A DNA stretch of 64,000 bases from Picosynechococcus sp. PCC 7003 (GTDB lineage Bacteria; Cyanobacteriota; Cyanobacteriia; Cyanobacteriales; MRBY01). Each line of letters begins with the position of its first letter. Position 1 is the stretch's first letter. The DNA lies in the NCBI RefSeq assembly GCF_001693255.1, contig NZ_CP016474.1, forward strand, positions 886,661 through 950,660. Direction: 5' to 3'. Shown here in pieces: positions 19,184 through 29,656 of this stretch. The position numbers were made by a program, and so were the translations under genes. The notes under the pieces were generated by a model. That model was not told the origin of the DNA. It ran no database searches and saw nothing but the letters and a program-made list of their open reading frames with translations.

Positions 19184-19906
19184 GTGGGACAGAAAATTCA
19201 TCCAGTTGGTTTCCGTTTGGGGATTACAAAAGAGCACCTCTCCCGTTGGTACGCCGACCCCAAACAATACCCTGCCCTCGTGCAGGAAGACTACAAAATC
19301 CGCAAGCACATTGATGCAAACCTCAATAACGCTGGTATCTCTAAAGTTTTGATCGAGCGTAAAGCCGATCAAGTTGATCTAGAGATTCACACTGCCCGTC
19401 CCGGTGTCGTCGTCGGTCGTGGTGGTTCTGGCATCGAAGCCCTCAGAACTGGTCTCCAAGACGTCCTTGGCGATCAGCGTCAAATCCGCATTAACGTCGT
19501 CGAAGTCAACCGCGTTGACGCTGATGCTGCCCTCATCGCTGAATATATTGTTCAGCAACTTGAGCGACGGGTATCTTTCCGTCGAGTTGTCCGCCAAGCC
19601 GTTCAACGGGCCCAAAGAGCAGAAGTTCAAGGGATCAAAATCCAGGTGAGTGGTCGCTTAAACGGTGCAGAAATTGCCCGGACAGAGTGGGTACGTGAAG
19701 GACGCGTTCCCCTACACACGCTCCGCGCTGACATCGACTACTCCTACAAAACTGCCCAAACCATTTACGGAATTCTTGGGATTAAAGTTTGGATCTTCAA
19801 AGGCGAAATTATTCCGGGTCAAGAAGAAACTTCTGCCGCTAATGCTGCCCCTCTGCCCCGTCGCAAATCTCGACGTCAGCAGTTTGAAGACCGTAGCGAA
19901 CAATAA
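19184..19906 (+). CDS. rpsC: 30S ribosomal protein S3
   Basis: Forms part of the mRNA entry channel. The 240 residues start [13 protein letters not shown] (GTG start at 19184), with a KH domain holding the GxxG loop ([10 protein letters not shown]) and the C-terminal domain [17 protein letters not shown] basic C-terminal tail ([12 protein letters not shown]) extends a little past the core. Confidence 0.97.
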   Translation: MGQKIHPVGFRLGITKEHLSRWYADPKQYPALVQEDYKIRKHIDANLNNAGISKVLIERKADQVDLEIHTARPGVVVGRGGSGIEALRTGLQDVLGDQRQIRINVVEVNRVDADAALIAEYIVQQLERRVSFRRVVRQAVQRAQRAEVQGIKIQVSGRLNGAEIARTEWVREGRVPLHTLRADIDYSYKTAQTIYGILGIKVWIFKGEIIPGQEETSAANAAPLPRRKSRRQQFEDRSEQ

Positions 19907-19964
19907 ATTGCTCCACTACTGGCAATTTAATTTTCTACCCTCACTGTTTACCCTTTAGGAAACA

Positions 19965-20384
19965 ATGCTAAGTCCAAAACGTACAAAATTCCGGAAGCAG
20001 CATCGCGGTCGCATGCGGGGAATGGCGTATCGCGGCAATAATATTCAATTTGGTGACTACGCGCTCCAAGCCGTTGAACCCAGTTGGATTACCGCCCGTC
20101 AAATTGAAGCCGCCCGTCGTGCGATGACCCGTTATATCAAGCGGGGTGGTAAGATTTGGATCCGAATTTTCCCCGATAAACCCATCACCATGCGTCCGGC
20201 GGAAACCCGTATGGGTTCTGGTAAAGGTAACCCTGAATTCTGGGTTGCTGTGGTTAAGCCTGGCCGGATCATGTTTGAGATGAATGGTGTCGCTGAGCCG
20301 ATCGCCCGTGAAGCCATGCGCCTTGCGGCCCAAAAGCTGCCGATTAAAACCAAGTTCATCACCCGCAACGAGGAGTATATCTAA
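19965..20384 (+). CDS. rplP: 50S ribosomal protein L16
   Basis: Organises the A-site region of the large subunit. The 139 residues start [17 protein letters not shown] and include [13 protein letters not shown] and [19 protein letters not shown], all typical. Confidence 0.98.
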   Translation: MLSPKRTKFRKQHRGRMRGMAYRGNNIQFGDYALQAVEPSWITARQIEAARRAMTRYIKRGGKIWIRIFPDKPITMRPAETRMGSGKGNPEFWVAVVKPGRIMFEMNGVAEPIAREAMRLAAQKLPIKTKFITRNEEYI

Positions 20385-20387
20385 ATC

Positions 20388-20594
20388 ATGCCTTTACCCA
20401 AGATTGAAGATGCTCGCAAACTCAATGACCAAGAGCTTGCTGACGAAATCGTTGCCGTCAAGAAACAATTGTTTGACCTCCGTCTCCAACAAGGTACCGG
20501 TCGCCTGGAGAAAACCCATGAGATCAAGCATGCTCGCCACCGTCTCGCCCAGTTGATGACGGTCGAGCGCCAAAGACAACTCCAAGCTCAGTAA
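20388..20594 (+). CDS. rpmC: 50S ribosomal protein L29
   Basis: Small helical protein at the tunnel exit. 68 residues with the family signature VKKQLFDLRLQQGTGRLEKTH. Separated from rplP by three bases. Confidence 0.96.
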   Translation: MPLPKIEDARKLNDQELADEIVAVKKQLFDLRLQQGTGRLEKTHEIKHARHRLAQLMTVERQRQLQAQ

Positions 20595-20615
20595 AAGTAG
20601 GAGACAGAATCTCGT

Positions 20616-20855
20616 ATGGCTACGAAAGAAAGAGTGGGAATGGTCGTCAGCGACAAAATGGATAAAACCGTGATTGTAGCTGTAGAAAACCGCTCTCCCC
20701 ACCCGAAATACAAAAAAATCGTGGTTAAAACCAAGCGTTTTAAAGCCCACGACGAGGAAAATAAGTGCAAAGTTGGCGATCGCGTTCGTATTCGCGAGAC
20801 CCCTCCTACCAGCAAGACCAAACGCTGGACCATTGCCGAAATCCTCAACCAATAG
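20616..20855 (+). CDS. rpsQ: 30S ribosomal protein S17
   Basis: OB-fold protein that binds 16S rRNA early in assembly. 79 residues with [17 protein letters not shown] and [19 protein letters not shown]. The gene continues the L29-S17-L14 order of the bacterial spc region. Confidence 0.97.
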   Translation: MATKERVGMVVSDKMDKTVIVAVENRSPHPKYKKIVVKTKRFKAHDEENKCKVGDRVRIRETPPTSKTKRWTIAEILNQ

Positions 20856-20907
20856 TTTTTATTAACTGTTGACCCTAATCTATTTTCTTTACCCTTACCG
20901 TAAAGCC

Positions 20908-21276
20908 GTGATTCAACAACAAACCTATCTTAATGTTGCCGATAATAGCGGTGCTCGTAAACTGATGTGCTTACGGGTTCTGAGTACAGGGAATTGTCGT
21001 TATGGTGGCATCGGCGATCAAATTATCGCTGTTGTTAAAGAAGCAATTCCCAACATGGGTGTCAAAAAATCTGATGTCGTTCGGGCCGTTATCGTGCGGA
21101 CGCGTCAACCACTCCGCCGTGCTAGCGGCATGAGTATTCGTTTCGATGACAATGCCGCTGTCATTATTAATGCAGAAGGCAATCCGAAAGGCACCCGTGT
21201 TTTTGGTCCCGTTGCCCGTGAGTTACGGGATAAAAACTTCACCAAAATTGTTTCCCTTGCACCGGAGGTCATCTAA
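20908..21276 (+). CDS. rplN: 50S ribosomal protein L14
   Basis: Intersubunit-bridge protein. The open frame starts at 20869, but the family start [19 protein letters not shown] corresponds to GTG at 20908, giving the standard 122 residues; the extra codons upstream are ignored. Contains [18 protein letters not shown]. Confidence 0.95.
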   Translation: MIQQQTYLNVADNSGARKLMCLRVLSTGNCRYGGIGDQIIAVVKEAIPNMGVKKSDVVRAVIVRTRQPLRRASGMSIRFDDNAAVIINAEGNPKGTRVFGPVARELRDKNFTKIVSLAPEVI

Positions 21277-21278
21277 CC

Positions 21279-21629
21279 ATGGCAGGACGCAAAAGTTCTA
21301 CCCCCACACGTCACAAAATGCATGTGAAAACGGGTGATACGGTTCAAGTCATTTCTGGTCGCGACAAAGGCAAAGTAGGCGAAGTTATCAAAACTCTGCC
21401 CAAATCCAGCAAGGTCGTGGTCAAGGATGTCAATATCCGCACCAAGCATGTCAAGCCTCAACAGGAAGGCGAGTCGGGTCAGATTCAAACCTTTGAAGCG
21501 CCGATCCATAGCTCCAATGTGATGCACTATTCCGAAAAGGAAAAAGTTGCTAGTCGCATTGGCTATCAGCTGACTGAAGATGGCCGTAAGGTGCGTGTAT
21601 TAAAGAAAACCGGTGAAGTTATCGACTAA
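21279..21629 (+). CDS. rplX: 50S ribosomal protein L24
   Basis: Assembly initiator of the large subunit. 116 residues with a KOW motif at the N-terminus ([18 protein letters not shown]) and the [14 protein letters not shown] segment. Starts two bases after the rplN stop. Confidence 0.97.
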   Translation: MAGRKSSTPTRHKMHVKTGDTVQVISGRDKGKVGEVIKTLPKSSKVVVKDVNIRTKHVKPQQEGESGQIQTFEAPIHSSNVMHYSEKEKVASRIGYQLTEDGRKVRVLKKTGEVID

Positions 21630-21703
21630 TCGGCCTTTCTAGAAATTTTTATCTACATTTAGTTTTTCCCTGACCAAGCCCAGGGAGGTTAAACGTAAAA
21701 TCT

Positions 21704-22249
21704 ATGTCTCAAAGACTCAAAACCCTTTATCAAGACAATATTGTTCCTAAATTAACGGAGCAGTTTGGGTACAGCAACGTCCATGAAGTACCCAAGCTTG
21801 TCAAAATTTCAGTGAACCGGGGTCTCGGGGAAGCTTCTTCTAATGCGAAGGCGATGGAGTCTTCCATTAAAGAATTGTCAACCATTACTGGTCAGCGCCC
21901 CGTCATCACCCGGGCAAAAAAGGCGATCGCCGGCTTCAAAATTCGCGAAGGGATGCCCGTCGGTGTGATGGTGACTCTACGCTCCGAAAAAATGTATTCC
22001 TTTTTGGATCGTCTCATCAGCTTAGCCCTGCCCCGCATTCGTGACTTCCGTGGCATCAGCCCAAAAAGTTTCGATGGACGTGGCAACTACAGCTTAGGGA
22101 TTCGTGAGCAACTGATTTTCCCTGAAATTGACTACGATTCCATTGATCAAATCCGAGGAATGGACATTTCCATCATCACCACCGCGAGAACCGATGAAGA
22201 AGGTCGTGCGCTGCTGAGAGAAATGGGTATGCCCTTCCGTGAAAGCTAA
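21704..22249 (+). CDS. rplE: 50S ribosomal protein L5
   Basis: Binds 5S rRNA and contacts the P-site tRNA. 181 residues with [32 protein letters not shown] and [18 protein letters not shown]. No rpsN (S14) follows, unlike enterobacteria; in cyanobacteria it lies elsewhere. Confidence 0.98.
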   Translation: MSQRLKTLYQDNIVPKLTEQFGYSNVHEVPKLVKISVNRGLGEASSNAKAMESSIKELSTITGQRPVITRAKKAIAGFKIREGMPVGVMVTLRSEKMYSFLDRLISLALPRIRDFRGISPKSFDGRGNYSLGIREQLIFPEIDYDSIDQIRGMDISIITTARTDEEGRALLREMGMPFRES

Positions 22250-22274
22250 ATCTTAGGAGAGATTAAAGGTAATA

Positions 22275-22676
22275 ATGGCGGCTAACGATACCATTTCCGA
22301 TATGCTCACCCGCATCCGTAATGCGTGCATGGTGCAGCATGACAACACAAAAGTCCCGATGACTCGCATGACCCGTAACATTGCCGAGGTGCTGAAGGAC
22401 GAAGGTTTCATTGAAAACTACACCGAAGCAGGTGAAGGGATTGAAAAACACCTTGTTATTTCCCTGAAATACAAAGGTCGTAATCGTCAACCGATTATCC
22501 AAAAACTTCAACGGGTAAGTAAACCGGGGCTTCGCGTATACAGTAACCACAAAGACTTGCCTCGCGTGCTCGGTGGGATTGGAATTGCGATTATTTCAAC
22601 TTCCAAAGGCGTGATGACAGATCGCCAAGCCCGTAAAGAAGGTATTGGTGGTGAAATTCTTTGCTACGTCTGGTAA
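22275..22676 (+). CDS. rpsH: 30S ribosomal protein S8
   Basis: Central assembly protein of the small subunit, and in E. coli the repressor of the spc operon. 133 residues with [14 protein letters not shown] and the C-terminal [20 protein letters not shown], followed by CYVW at the end. Confidence 0.97.
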
Positions 22677-22709
22677 TCGTGGCTGAAGTTGATATCAGGA
22701 GAAAAACGA

Positions 22710-23252
22710 ATGTCTCGTATTGGTAAAAAACCAATTCCCATCCCCGACAAAGTGACCGTTACCCTCAATGGTGCCAATGTTGCTGTTAAGGGCCCGAAAG
22801 GTTCCCTTGAGCGGACATTACCCGAGAAAGTAACTGTCACCCAAGAAGACAACACCGTTGTTGTCTCCCCCGTTGATAACTCTCGGACGGCCCGCGAACG
22901 TCATGGCTTGTGCCGCACCCTCGTGGCCAACATGATCGAGGGCGTTTCCCAGGGTTACTCTAAACAACTCGAGATTATCGGTGTTGGTTATCGGGCCCAG
23001 GTGCAGGGAAATAAGCTCACCCTTAATGTGGGCTACAGTAAGCCCGTAGAAATGCAAATGCCTGAAGGCGTGACTGCGGCTATGGGTGAAAAAAATACTC
23101 AAGTGATCATCTCTGGTATTGATAAAGAGGTTGTGGGTAACACGGCTGCTAAGGTTCGTGCTGTCAGACCTCCTGAGCCCTACAAAGGTAAAGGGATCCG
23201 TTACCAAGGTGAATACATCAGACGTAAAGCTGGTAAGGCAGGTAAGAAGTAG
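22710..23252 (+). CDS. rplF: 50S ribosomal protein L6
   Basis: Binds near the sarcin-ricin loop. I chose ATG 22710 ([15 protein letters not shown]) over the in-frame 22689; a GGAGA site lies at 22698-22702. This gives 180 residues with two repeated domains and the end region [20 protein letters not shown]. Confidence 0.95.
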   Translation: MSRIGKKPIPIPDKVTVTLNGANVAVKGPKGSLERTLPEKVTVTQEDNTVVVSPVDNSRTARERHGLCRTLVANMIEGVSQGYSKQLEIIGVGYRAQVQGNKLTLNVGYSKPVEMQMPEGVTAAMGEKNTQVIISGIDKEVVGNTAAKVRAVRPPEPYKGKGIRYQGEYIRRKAGKAGKK

Positions 23253-23254
23253 AG

Positions 23255-23617
23255 ATGAAAGCAACTCGCAAACAACTCACGCAGCGTCGTCATTTCCGTA
23301 TTCGCCGTCGTGTCGAAGGGACTGGCGATCGCCCCCGTTTAGCAGTATTCCGCTCCCACAAGCATATTTATGCCCAGGTGATTGACGATGAGAAGCAACA
23401 TACCTTGGTAGCGGCTTCTACCCTCGACAAAGATCTCAAGGGGGAACTCGCATCCGGTGGTAACATCTCAGCTTCCACTGCAGTCGGTAATCTCATTGCC
23501 AAGCGCGCCCTCGAAAAAGGCATTACCAAAGTCGTCTTTGATCGCGGTGGTAACCTTTATCATGGTCGTGTCAAAGCCTTAGCAGATGCTGCCAGAGAAG
23601 CCGGTCTGGACTTTTAA
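23255..23617 (+). CDS. rplR: 50S ribosomal protein L18
   Basis: 5S rRNA-binding protein. 120 residues with [21 protein letters not shown] and [21 protein letters not shown]. Two bases separate it from rplF. Confidence 0.97.
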   Translation: MKATRKQLTQRRHFRIRRRVEGTGDRPRLAVFRSHKHIYAQVIDDEKQHTLVAASTLDKDLKGELASGGNISASTAVGNLIAKRALEKGITKVVFDRGGNLYHGRVKALADAAREAGLDF

Positions 23618-23647
23618 GCTGTTGATGAAATCATTAGGAAAATAATT

Positions 23648-24169
23648 ATGGCAAAGCGTCGTAAATCATCAAAGAACAAAGAAAAAGAAACAAACTGGCA
23701 AGAGCGTGTGATTCAAATCCGTCGCGTCAGCAAAGTTGTCAAGGGTGGTAAGAAACTCAGTTTTCGCGCCATTGTTGTCATTGGCAATGAGACCGGAAAG
23801 GTCGGCGTTGGCGTCGGTAAAGCAGGAGATGTCATCGGTGCCGTCCGTAAAGGTGTCTCCGATGCGAAAAAACACGTTGTCGATGTTCCTTTGACAAAAA
23901 CAAACACCATCACCCACCGGATCAATGGCGTTGCGGGTGGCGCAAAAGTAATGATGCGTCCCGCTGCCCCCGGTACCGGTGTAATTGCTGGTGGTGCCGT
24001 GCGGACGGTACTCGAACTTGCTGGTGTGAAAAATATTCTTGCCAAACAGCTGGGTTCCAGTAGCCCTCTGAACAATGCTCGGGCGACCGTTGATGCATTG
24101 GGTAACCTCCGGAGTTTCTCCTCCGTTGCCCAAGAGCGTGGCGTTTCTATCGAACGGATCTATGCCTAA
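23648..24169 (+). CDS. rpsE: 30S ribosomal protein S5
   Basis: Helps decoding accuracy and mRNA unwinding. 173 residues: basic N-terminus, S5 double-stranded RNA-binding domain ([21 protein letters not shown]) and C-terminal domain with [19 protein letters not shown]. No rpmD (L30) follows, as expected in cyanobacteria. Confidence 0.97.
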   Translation: MAKRRKSSKNKEKETNWQERVIQIRRVSKVVKGGKKLSFRAIVVIGNETGKVGVGVGKAGDVIGAVRKGVSDAKKHVVDVPLTKTNTITHRINGVAGGAKVMMRPAAPGTGVIAGGAVRTVLELAGVKNILAKQLGSSSPLNNARATVDALGNLRSFSSVAQERGVSIERIYA

Positions 24170-24220
24170 CCCTAATTTGGCGGGCTGAGGACATTAGTAA
24201 AACGTTTACTCAAAAAAACC

Positions 24221-24661
24221 ATGAAGTTATCCAATCTATCCCCTAAAGCGGGATCAAAGAAGCGCCGTCGTCGTGTTGGCCGTGGCATTGCTGCTGGCCA
24301 AGGCGCAAGCTGTGGCTTCGGCATGCGGGGTCAAAAATCCCGTTCTGGTACCGGTACAAAAGCTGGGTTTGAAGGGGGACAAATGCCCCTTTACCGTCGT
24401 GTACCGAAGCTAAAGCACTTCACCATTGTGAATCCTAAAAATTTCACCATTGTGAATGTTGGCCAATTAGCTGACTTGCCAGCCAACACAGAAGTTACCC
24501 TTGAAAGCTTAATGGCAGCAGGCATTGTCACCACCAACGATGGCCCACTCAAGGTTCTTGGCGATGGTGAATTGTCCGTGGCCCTTAAAGTGACCGCAGC
24601 GGCATTTTCTACCGGGGCCAAAGCAAAAATCGAGGCGGCTGGCGGCAGTTGTGACGCCTAG
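24221..24661 (+). CDS. rplO: 50S ribosomal protein L15
   Basis: Late-assembly large-subunit protein. 146 residues, opening [20 protein letters not shown], then the glycine-rich [22 protein letters not shown] and [15 protein letters not shown]. Lies upstream of secY as in most bacteria. Confidence 0.97.
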   Translation: MKLSNLSPKAGSKKRRRRVGRGIAAGQGASCGFGMRGQKSRSGTGTKAGFEGGQMPLYRRVPKLKHFTIVNPKNFTIVNVGQLADLPANTEVTLESLMAAGIVTTNDGPLKVLGDGELSVALKVTAAAFSTGAKAKIEAAGGSCDA

Positions 24662-24758
24662 AAAAATTCGGGAACAAAGCACTAAGTTAGAATTTATCAA
24701 GGTTGCTTAATACTTCTTAGAACTGTTCATTACGTAAACTCCCGAAGAGAACATCACT

Positions 24759-26078
24759 ATGGTTGTCAGTCGCGAAAAAACACCAACCGCCCAGGAAACC
24801 TTTATGCAGATGGCACAAGCCGCTGGCCTTCGGGGTCGATTGCTTGTCACCCTCGGTCTTTTGGTTCTGGTTCGGTTTGGCGTTTTTATTCCAATTCCCG
24901 GCATTGACCGGGTTGCCCTGAGCGAGGGGATTCAAAACTCTCCTCTCTTAGGCTTTTTAGATGTATTTGCCGGTGGTGGTCTTTCCGCCGTCGGCATTTT
25001 TGCCCTAGGGATTCTCCCTTACATCAATGCTTCAATCATCATGCAGCTCATGACGGCAGCCATTCCTGCCCTTGAGGACATGCAAAAAAATGATGGCGAG
25101 GCAGGGCGCCGTAAAATTTCCCAGATCATTCGTTATGTGACGGTAGGCTGGGCGGCGTTACAAAGTTTTGGGATTACGCTGCAAATTCTGCGCCCCTATG
25201 CTTTGGATCCTGGTTTTACTTTTGTTTTGGAAACTACATTAGCACTGACAGCAGGTTCTGTCTTTGTAATGTGGATTTCTGAGCTGATTACCGAAAAAGG
25301 TTTAGGAAACGGAGCCTCTTTGTTGATTTTTGTCAACATTGTGGCTGTGTTACCGAGAACCTTGGGGAATACCATCGAATTTGCCCAGACGGGTGGCCGA
25401 GCAGTGATTGCTAAAGTCATTTTACTGCTGGTTGTTTTTCTGATCATGATTGTCGGTATTGTGTTTGTGCAGGAAGGAACACGCCGGATCCCGATTGTTT
25501 CTGCCCGTCGTCAAGTGGGCCGTAAGCTTTATCGGGAACGCACAAGCTACCTGCCGCTACGACTTAATCAGGGTGGGGTGATGCCGATTATTTTCGCCTC
25601 TGCGGTTCTGGTGCTGCCTTCTTCTTTGGCGGGCTTGGCTGGCTCAGGGGAAGGGTTCTTTGGTCAAGCGATCGCCACAATTTCGACGCTATTACAACCG
25701 GGAAGAATTCCCTATGTCTTGGTCTATCTCGTTTTGATTCTCTTTTTCAGCTATTTCTATGCGTCTTTGATCGTGAATCCGGTGGATATGGCCCAAAACT
25801 TGAAAAAGATGGGGTCTAGTATTCCTGGTATTCGTCCCGGTCGGGCCACAAGTGAATATCTAGAAAAAGTGATCAATCGTTTGACCTTGCTAGGGGCAAT
25901 TTTCCTTGGTTTAGTAGCAACAGTGCCTACTTTTGTGGAAGGGGCAACGGGCGTCACAACTCTACGGGGTTTTGGGGCTACATCCCTACTCATTCTGGTG
26001 GGGGTTGCGATTGATACAGCCAAGCAAATCCAAACCTATGTTATTTCCCAGCGCTATGAAGGCATGGTTAAACAATAG
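24759..26078 (+). CDS. secY: Preprotein translocase channel subunit SecY
   Basis: Forms the protein-conducting channel in the plasma and thylakoid membranes with SecE and SecG. 439 residues with ten predicted membrane helices; recognisable parts are the plug region after helix 1 (FIPIPGIDR), ASIIMQLMTAAIPALE, and the cytosolic loop RRIPIVSARRQVGRKLY. The partner secE is at 36098. Cotranscribed with the ribosomal genes by position. Confidence 0.97.
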   Translation: MVVSREKTPTAQETFMQMAQAAGLRGRLLVTLGLLVLVRFGVFIPIPGIDRVALSEGIQNSPLLGFLDVFAGGGLSAVGIFALGILPYINASIIMQLMTAAIPALEDMQKNDGEAGRRKISQIIRYVTVGWAALQSFGITLQILRPYALDPGFTFVLETTLALTAGSVFVMWISELITEKGLGNGASLLIFVNIVAVLPRTLGNTIEFAQTGGRAVIAKVILLLVVFLIMIVGIVFVQEGTRRIPIVSARRQVGRKLYRERTSYLPLRLNQGGVMPIIFASAVLVLPSSLAGLAGSGEGFFGQAIATISTLLQPGRIPYVLVYLVLILFFSYFYASLIVNPVDMAQNLKKMGSSIPGIRPGRATSEYLEKVINRLTLLGAIFLGLVATVPTFVEGATGVTTLRGFGATSLLILVGVAIDTAKQIQTYVISQRYEGMVKQ

Positions 26079-26163
26079 TGTTTTTATCAGGGTTTAGGTA
26101 TTAGCTGGAATATCTAAACTTTTTGTTGATTTAGTAAGCAATTTGGATGGTAATAGAGGCGTT

Positions 26164-26727
26164 ATGGCTCAAGGAGTAAGGTTGATTTTTTTGGGTCCCC
26201 CAGGGGCCGGAAAGGGCACTCAGGCTCAGGTTTTGGCAGAATCTTGTGGAATCCCCCACATTTCTACTGGAGAAATTCTCCGGGCGGCGATCGCCAATCA
26301 AACAGAACTCGGCCAACAGGCCCAGGGGTTTGTGGATCGTGGTGAATTGGTTCCCGATAGTCTGATTTTGAATTTAATTCGTGAAAGACTTCAGGAGCAA
26401 GATGCCCAGCAGGGTTGGATTTTGGATGGTTTCCCCCGCAATGTGAGCCAAGCCGAGTTCCTTAACACCTTACTCAGCGAGCTGAAGCAACAATGTGACG
26501 TTGCCCTTAACTTGGAAGTCCCCGACGCCACATTGGTAGAACGCTTACTAAGTCGTGGCAGAAAGGATGACAACCAGGAGACTATTCGGCGTCGTTTAGA
26601 AGTTTATCGGGAGCAAACAGCCCCAGTGATCGACTTTTACCAAAAACAGGGTTCTTTGAAATCCGTTGATGGCGATCGCTCCCTTGAAGAAGTTACCGCC
26701 GCCCTAGAGCAGGCGATCGCTTCATAA
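26164..26727 (+). CDS. adk: Adenylate kinase, short-lid form
   Basis: Converts AMP and ATP to two ADP. The ATG at 26164 ([11 protein letters not shown]) gives 187 residues; an in-frame codon 21 bases upstream is less likely. P-loop [10 protein letters not shown] (9-18), [10 protein letters not shown], and a short loop [15 protein letters not shown] where long forms have the zinc/lid domain. The secY-adk-infA order is typical. Confidence 0.95.
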   Translation: MAQGVRLIFLGPPGAGKGTQAQVLAESCGIPHISTGEILRAAIANQTELGQQAQGFVDRGELVPDSLILNLIRERLQEQDAQQGWILDGFPRNVSQAEFLNTLLSELKQQCDVALNLEVPDATLVERLLSRGRKDDNQETIRRRLEVYREQTAPVIDFYQKQGSLKSVDGDRSLEEVTAALEQAIAS

Positions 26728-26782
26728 CTCCTGGTTGGAACTCTATGCCGATTGATGAAATTTATTAGGAGATCTATTTGTT

Positions 26783-27007
26783 TTGTCTAAACAAGATCTA
26801 ATCGAAATGGAAGGTACCGTCACCGAGTCCCTTCCCAATGCTATGTTCCGGGTTGACTTGGACAATGGCTTTAATGTTCTGGCCCACATCTCTGGCAAAA
26901 TTCGCCGGAATTACATCAAAATTTTACCGGGCGATCGCGTCAAAGTAGAATTGACCCCCTATGACTTAAGCAAAGGGCGGATCACCTACCGACTCCGGAA
27001 AAAATAA
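26783..27007 (+). CDS. infA: Translation initiation factor IF-1
   Basis: OB-fold factor that binds the A site during initiation. 74 residues: [21 protein letters not shown]…[19 protein letters not shown]. The start codon appears to be TTG (26783-26785), preceded by AGGAGA at 26767-26772; no ATG or GTG fits the family start, so the rare initiator is supported. Confidence 0.94.
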   Translation: MSKQDLIEMEGTVTESLPNAMFRVDLDNGFNVLAHISGKIRRNYIKILPGDRVKVELTPYDLSKGRITYRLRKK

Positions 27008-27145
27008 GCCTATCCCATCCGTTTCTTATATTCAATAGCAAAAAAACTTGCTATGATGATAAGCTTGCGGAGTTTTGTGCTAATCGCCAATCGGTTCATA
27101 GCAGAATCAATATATAGAAAATTGCTAAATCTAACCTGAAAACCT

Positions 27146-27259
27146 ATGAAAGTTCGAGCATCCGTCAAAAAAATGTGTGATAAATGTCGCGTGATACGCC
27201 GTCGCGGTCGTGTCATGGTGATCTGCGCTAATCCCAAGCACAAGCAACGTCAAGGATAA
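27146..27259 (+). CDS. rpmJ: 50S ribosomal protein L36
   Basis: A 37-residue protein beginning [14 protein letters not shown]. It keeps the zinc-binding set C11, C14, C27 and H32 (the zinc-containing form). It sits between infA and rpsM, its normal place. Confidence 0.97.
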   Translation: MKVRASVKKMCDKCRVIRRRGRVMVICANPKHKQRQG

Positions 27260-27333
27260 ATCGTAGAAGTCGCTGAGACATTTATTCCGTAACTTATAAA
27301 TTATTGAAATTGTTCATTTAGGGAGAAAAAATC

Positions 27334-27711
27334 GTGGCACGAATTGCAGGTGTTGATCTTCCCCGTGATAAACGCATTGAAATTGCCCTGACCTATGTGT
27401 ATGGCATTGGTTTATCAAGAGCCCAGGAGATCATCGCAAACACCGGGGTAAACCCCGACACCAGAGTAAGGGATCTATCTGATGAAGATGCCCTCAAGCT
27501 CCGGTCTTACGTTACCGACAACTACCAAGTTGAAGGGGATCTCAGACGTTTAGAGTCCATGAATATCAAACGTCTGGTAGACATCGGCACCTACCGTGGC
27601 CGTCGTCATCGCCAAGGTTTGCCCGTACGTGGTCAAAGAACCCGGACCAATGCCCGCACCCGCCGTGGTCGTCGCGTCACTGTTGCCGGTAAGAAGAAAG
27701 CACCGCGTTAA
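27334..27711 (+). CDS. rpsM: 30S ribosomal protein S13
   Basis: Head protein contacting the P-site tRNA and the large subunit. 125 residues; GTG start at 27334, [21 protein letters not shown], then the basic tail [18 protein letters not shown]. First gene of the alpha-operon part. Confidence 0.97.
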
Positions 27712-27770
27712 TCCCTTGAGTTTTACCTCACAAAGCTACGCATTTATCCTATCTTCTACAGATTAAAATT

Positions 27771-28160
27771 ATGGCACGACAAAAAAAAGGCAGCCCTAAG
27801 AAGGTTAAAAAGAATATCCCCAACGGTGTTGCTCACATTCAATCCACCTTTAACAACACAATCGTCACCATCTCCGATACCAAAGGCGATGCGGTTTCCT
27901 GGTCTTCTGCCGGGGCAAGTGGTTTTAAAGGGGCCAAAAAAGGGACTCCCTTTGCTGCCCAAACCGCCGCTGACAATGCAGCCCGCCGCGCAATGGAACA
28001 AGGCATGCGCCAAATCGAAGTGATGGTGAGTGGCCCTGGTGCGGGTCGTGAAACAGCAATTCGTGCTCTGCAAGCCGCTGGTTTGGAGATTACGTTAATT
28101 CGCGATGTCACCCCCATTCCCCACAATGGTTGTCGTCCGCCCAAGCGTAGACGGGTATAA
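27771..28160 (+). CDS. rpsK: 30S ribosomal protein S11
   Basis: Platform protein near the E-site. 129 residues including [18 protein letters not shown] and the C-terminal end [18 protein letters not shown]. No rpsD (S4) follows; in cyanobacteria it is separate. Confidence 0.97.
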   Translation: MARQKKGSPKKVKKNIPNGVAHIQSTFNNTIVTISDTKGDAVSWSSAGASGFKGAKKGTPFAAQTAADNAARRAMEQGMRQIEVMVSGPGAGRETAIRALQAAGLEITLIRDVTPIPHNGCRPPKRRRV

Positions 28161-28273
28161 ATCCTCTTTGACTGAATCCTTGACAACAAGAGAATTAGTT
28201 CAAGTCAATATCCATCTTGTCTGAAGGCTTGGTGCCTGGCTCAGATCGCGAAAAACGGGAGATCAGAAAAAGC

Positions 28274-29215
28274 GTGACACAGTTTCAAATCGAGTGTGTA
28301 GAAAGCAAAACACACAAAAATCAAAGTCAATATAGCAAGTTTGTCTTTGAACCCCTAGAACGGGGTCAAGGAACAACCCTCGGCAATTCCCTCAGACGGA
28401 TTTTACTGTCTAACTTAGAAGGAACCGCCGTGACAGCGCTGCGGATTGGTGGCGTGAACCATGAGTTTGCGACGATCCCCGGTGTGCGGGAAGATGCCCT
28501 TGAGATTATTCTGAATATGAAGGAAATCGTTCTCAAGAGCTACACCCATCAGCCTCAGATTGGTCGCTTAACAGCCACTGGCCCTGGCCAAGTGACGGCG
28601 GCTCAGTTTGATCTGCCTTCTGAGGTGGAAGTGGTCGATCCAAGCCAGTATATTGCAACCCTCGCTGATGGTGCGAAGCTGGAAATGGAGTTTCGGATCG
28701 AGAAAGGGAAAAGCTATCGCGCCGTTCAACGGAATCGGGACGAGGCCACTGCTTTAGATTTTCTACAGATTGATGCGGTGTTCATGCCAGTCACTAAGGT
28801 GAACTATAGCGTCGATAGTATCCATAGTGAAGGAGATGCGGTTCGCGATCGCCTAACCCTTGAGATCTGGACAAATGGCAGTATTAAGCCAGAGGAAGCA
28901 TTATCCCAAGCAGCGGCGATCGCCGTTGAACTGTTTAATCCCCTCAAGGATCTCACCCTCGAAGCCATTCAAGACGAGTTCCAAGAGGACGAAGACCCCA
29001 CCAGCCAAATTCCCATCGAAGAATTACAGCTATCGGTACGGGCTTACAACTGTCTCAAGCGGGCACAAATCAACTCTGTCGCTGATCTTTTAGACTATAG
29101 CCAAGAAGATTTGCTAGAAATCAAAAACTTTGGCCAAAAATCAGCCGAAGAAGTGATCGATGCCCTAAAAACCCGTTTAGGCATTACTTTACCGGAAGAA
29201 AAAACGGCGAAGTAA
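28274..29215 (+). CDS. rpoA: RNA polymerase alpha subunit
   Basis: Assembles the core enzyme through its N-terminal domain and binds UP-elements and regulators through its C-terminal domain. I place the start at GTG 28274 (MTQFQIECVESKT), which matches cyanobacterial RpoA and gives 313 residues; the in-frame TTG at 28217 would add 19 residues not typical of the family. NTD with LEPLERGQG-like FEPLERGQGTTLGNSLRR; CTD with LELSVRAYNCLKRA-like sequence (ELQLSVRAYNCLKRAQI) and FGQKSAEEVIDAL. Confidence 0.95.
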   Translation: MTQFQIECVESKTHKNQSQYSKFVFEPLERGQGTTLGNSLRRILLSNLEGTAVTALRIGGVNHEFATIPGVREDALEIILNMKEIVLKSYTHQPQIGRLTATGPGQVTAAQFDLPSEVEVVDPSQYIATLADGAKLEMEFRIEKGKSYRAVQRNRDEATALDFLQIDAVFMPVTKVNYSVDSIHSEGDAVRDRLTLEIWTNGSIKPEEALSQAAAIAVELFNPLKDLTLEAIQDEFQEDEDPTSQIPIEELQLSVRAYNCLKRAQINSVADLLDYSQEDLLEIKNFGQKSAEEVIDALKTRLGITLPEEKTAK

Positions 29216-29275
29216 CTTTAGATTTATTTGATTTTTCACTGACTGTACTGTTTACATCCTAGGGAGGAAGAAAAA

Positions 29276-29626
29276 ATGCGTCACGGTTGTCGTGTTCCCG
29301 AATTGGGGAGACCGGCGGATCAACGGAAGGCCCTCTTACGTGCCCTCACCACTCAACTGATTCGCCATGGCCAAGTTAAAACCACTAAAGCGCGGGCCAA
29401 AGCGGTTCGTTCTGAAGTGGATCGCATGATCACCTTGGCAAAAGATGGTTCTTTAGCTGCCCGTCGTCGGGCTTTGGGCTATATGTATGACAAAGATCTT
29501 GTCCATGCCCTATTTGCCCAAGCAAAAGATCGCTATGGCGATCGCCAAGGGGGTTATAGTCGCGTTGTCCGTACCGTTCGTCGTCGCGGCGATAACGCAG
29601 AAATGGCAATTATCGAATTAGTCTAA
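29276..29626 (+). CDS. rplQ: 50S ribosomal protein L17
   Basis: Tunnel-exit region protein. 116 residues: [42 protein letters not shown] strong AGGGAGG site lies at 29260-29266. The rpoA-rplQ pair is conserved in bacteria. Confidence 0.97.
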   Translation: MRHGCRVPELGRPADQRKALLRALTTQLIRHGQVKTTKARAKAVRSEVDRMITLAKDGSLAARRRALGYMYDKDLVHALFAQAKDRYGDRQGGYSRVVRTVRRRGDNAEMAIIELV

Positions 29627-29656
29627 CCCAGACTAATCTGCCACCTGTCTAAGCCC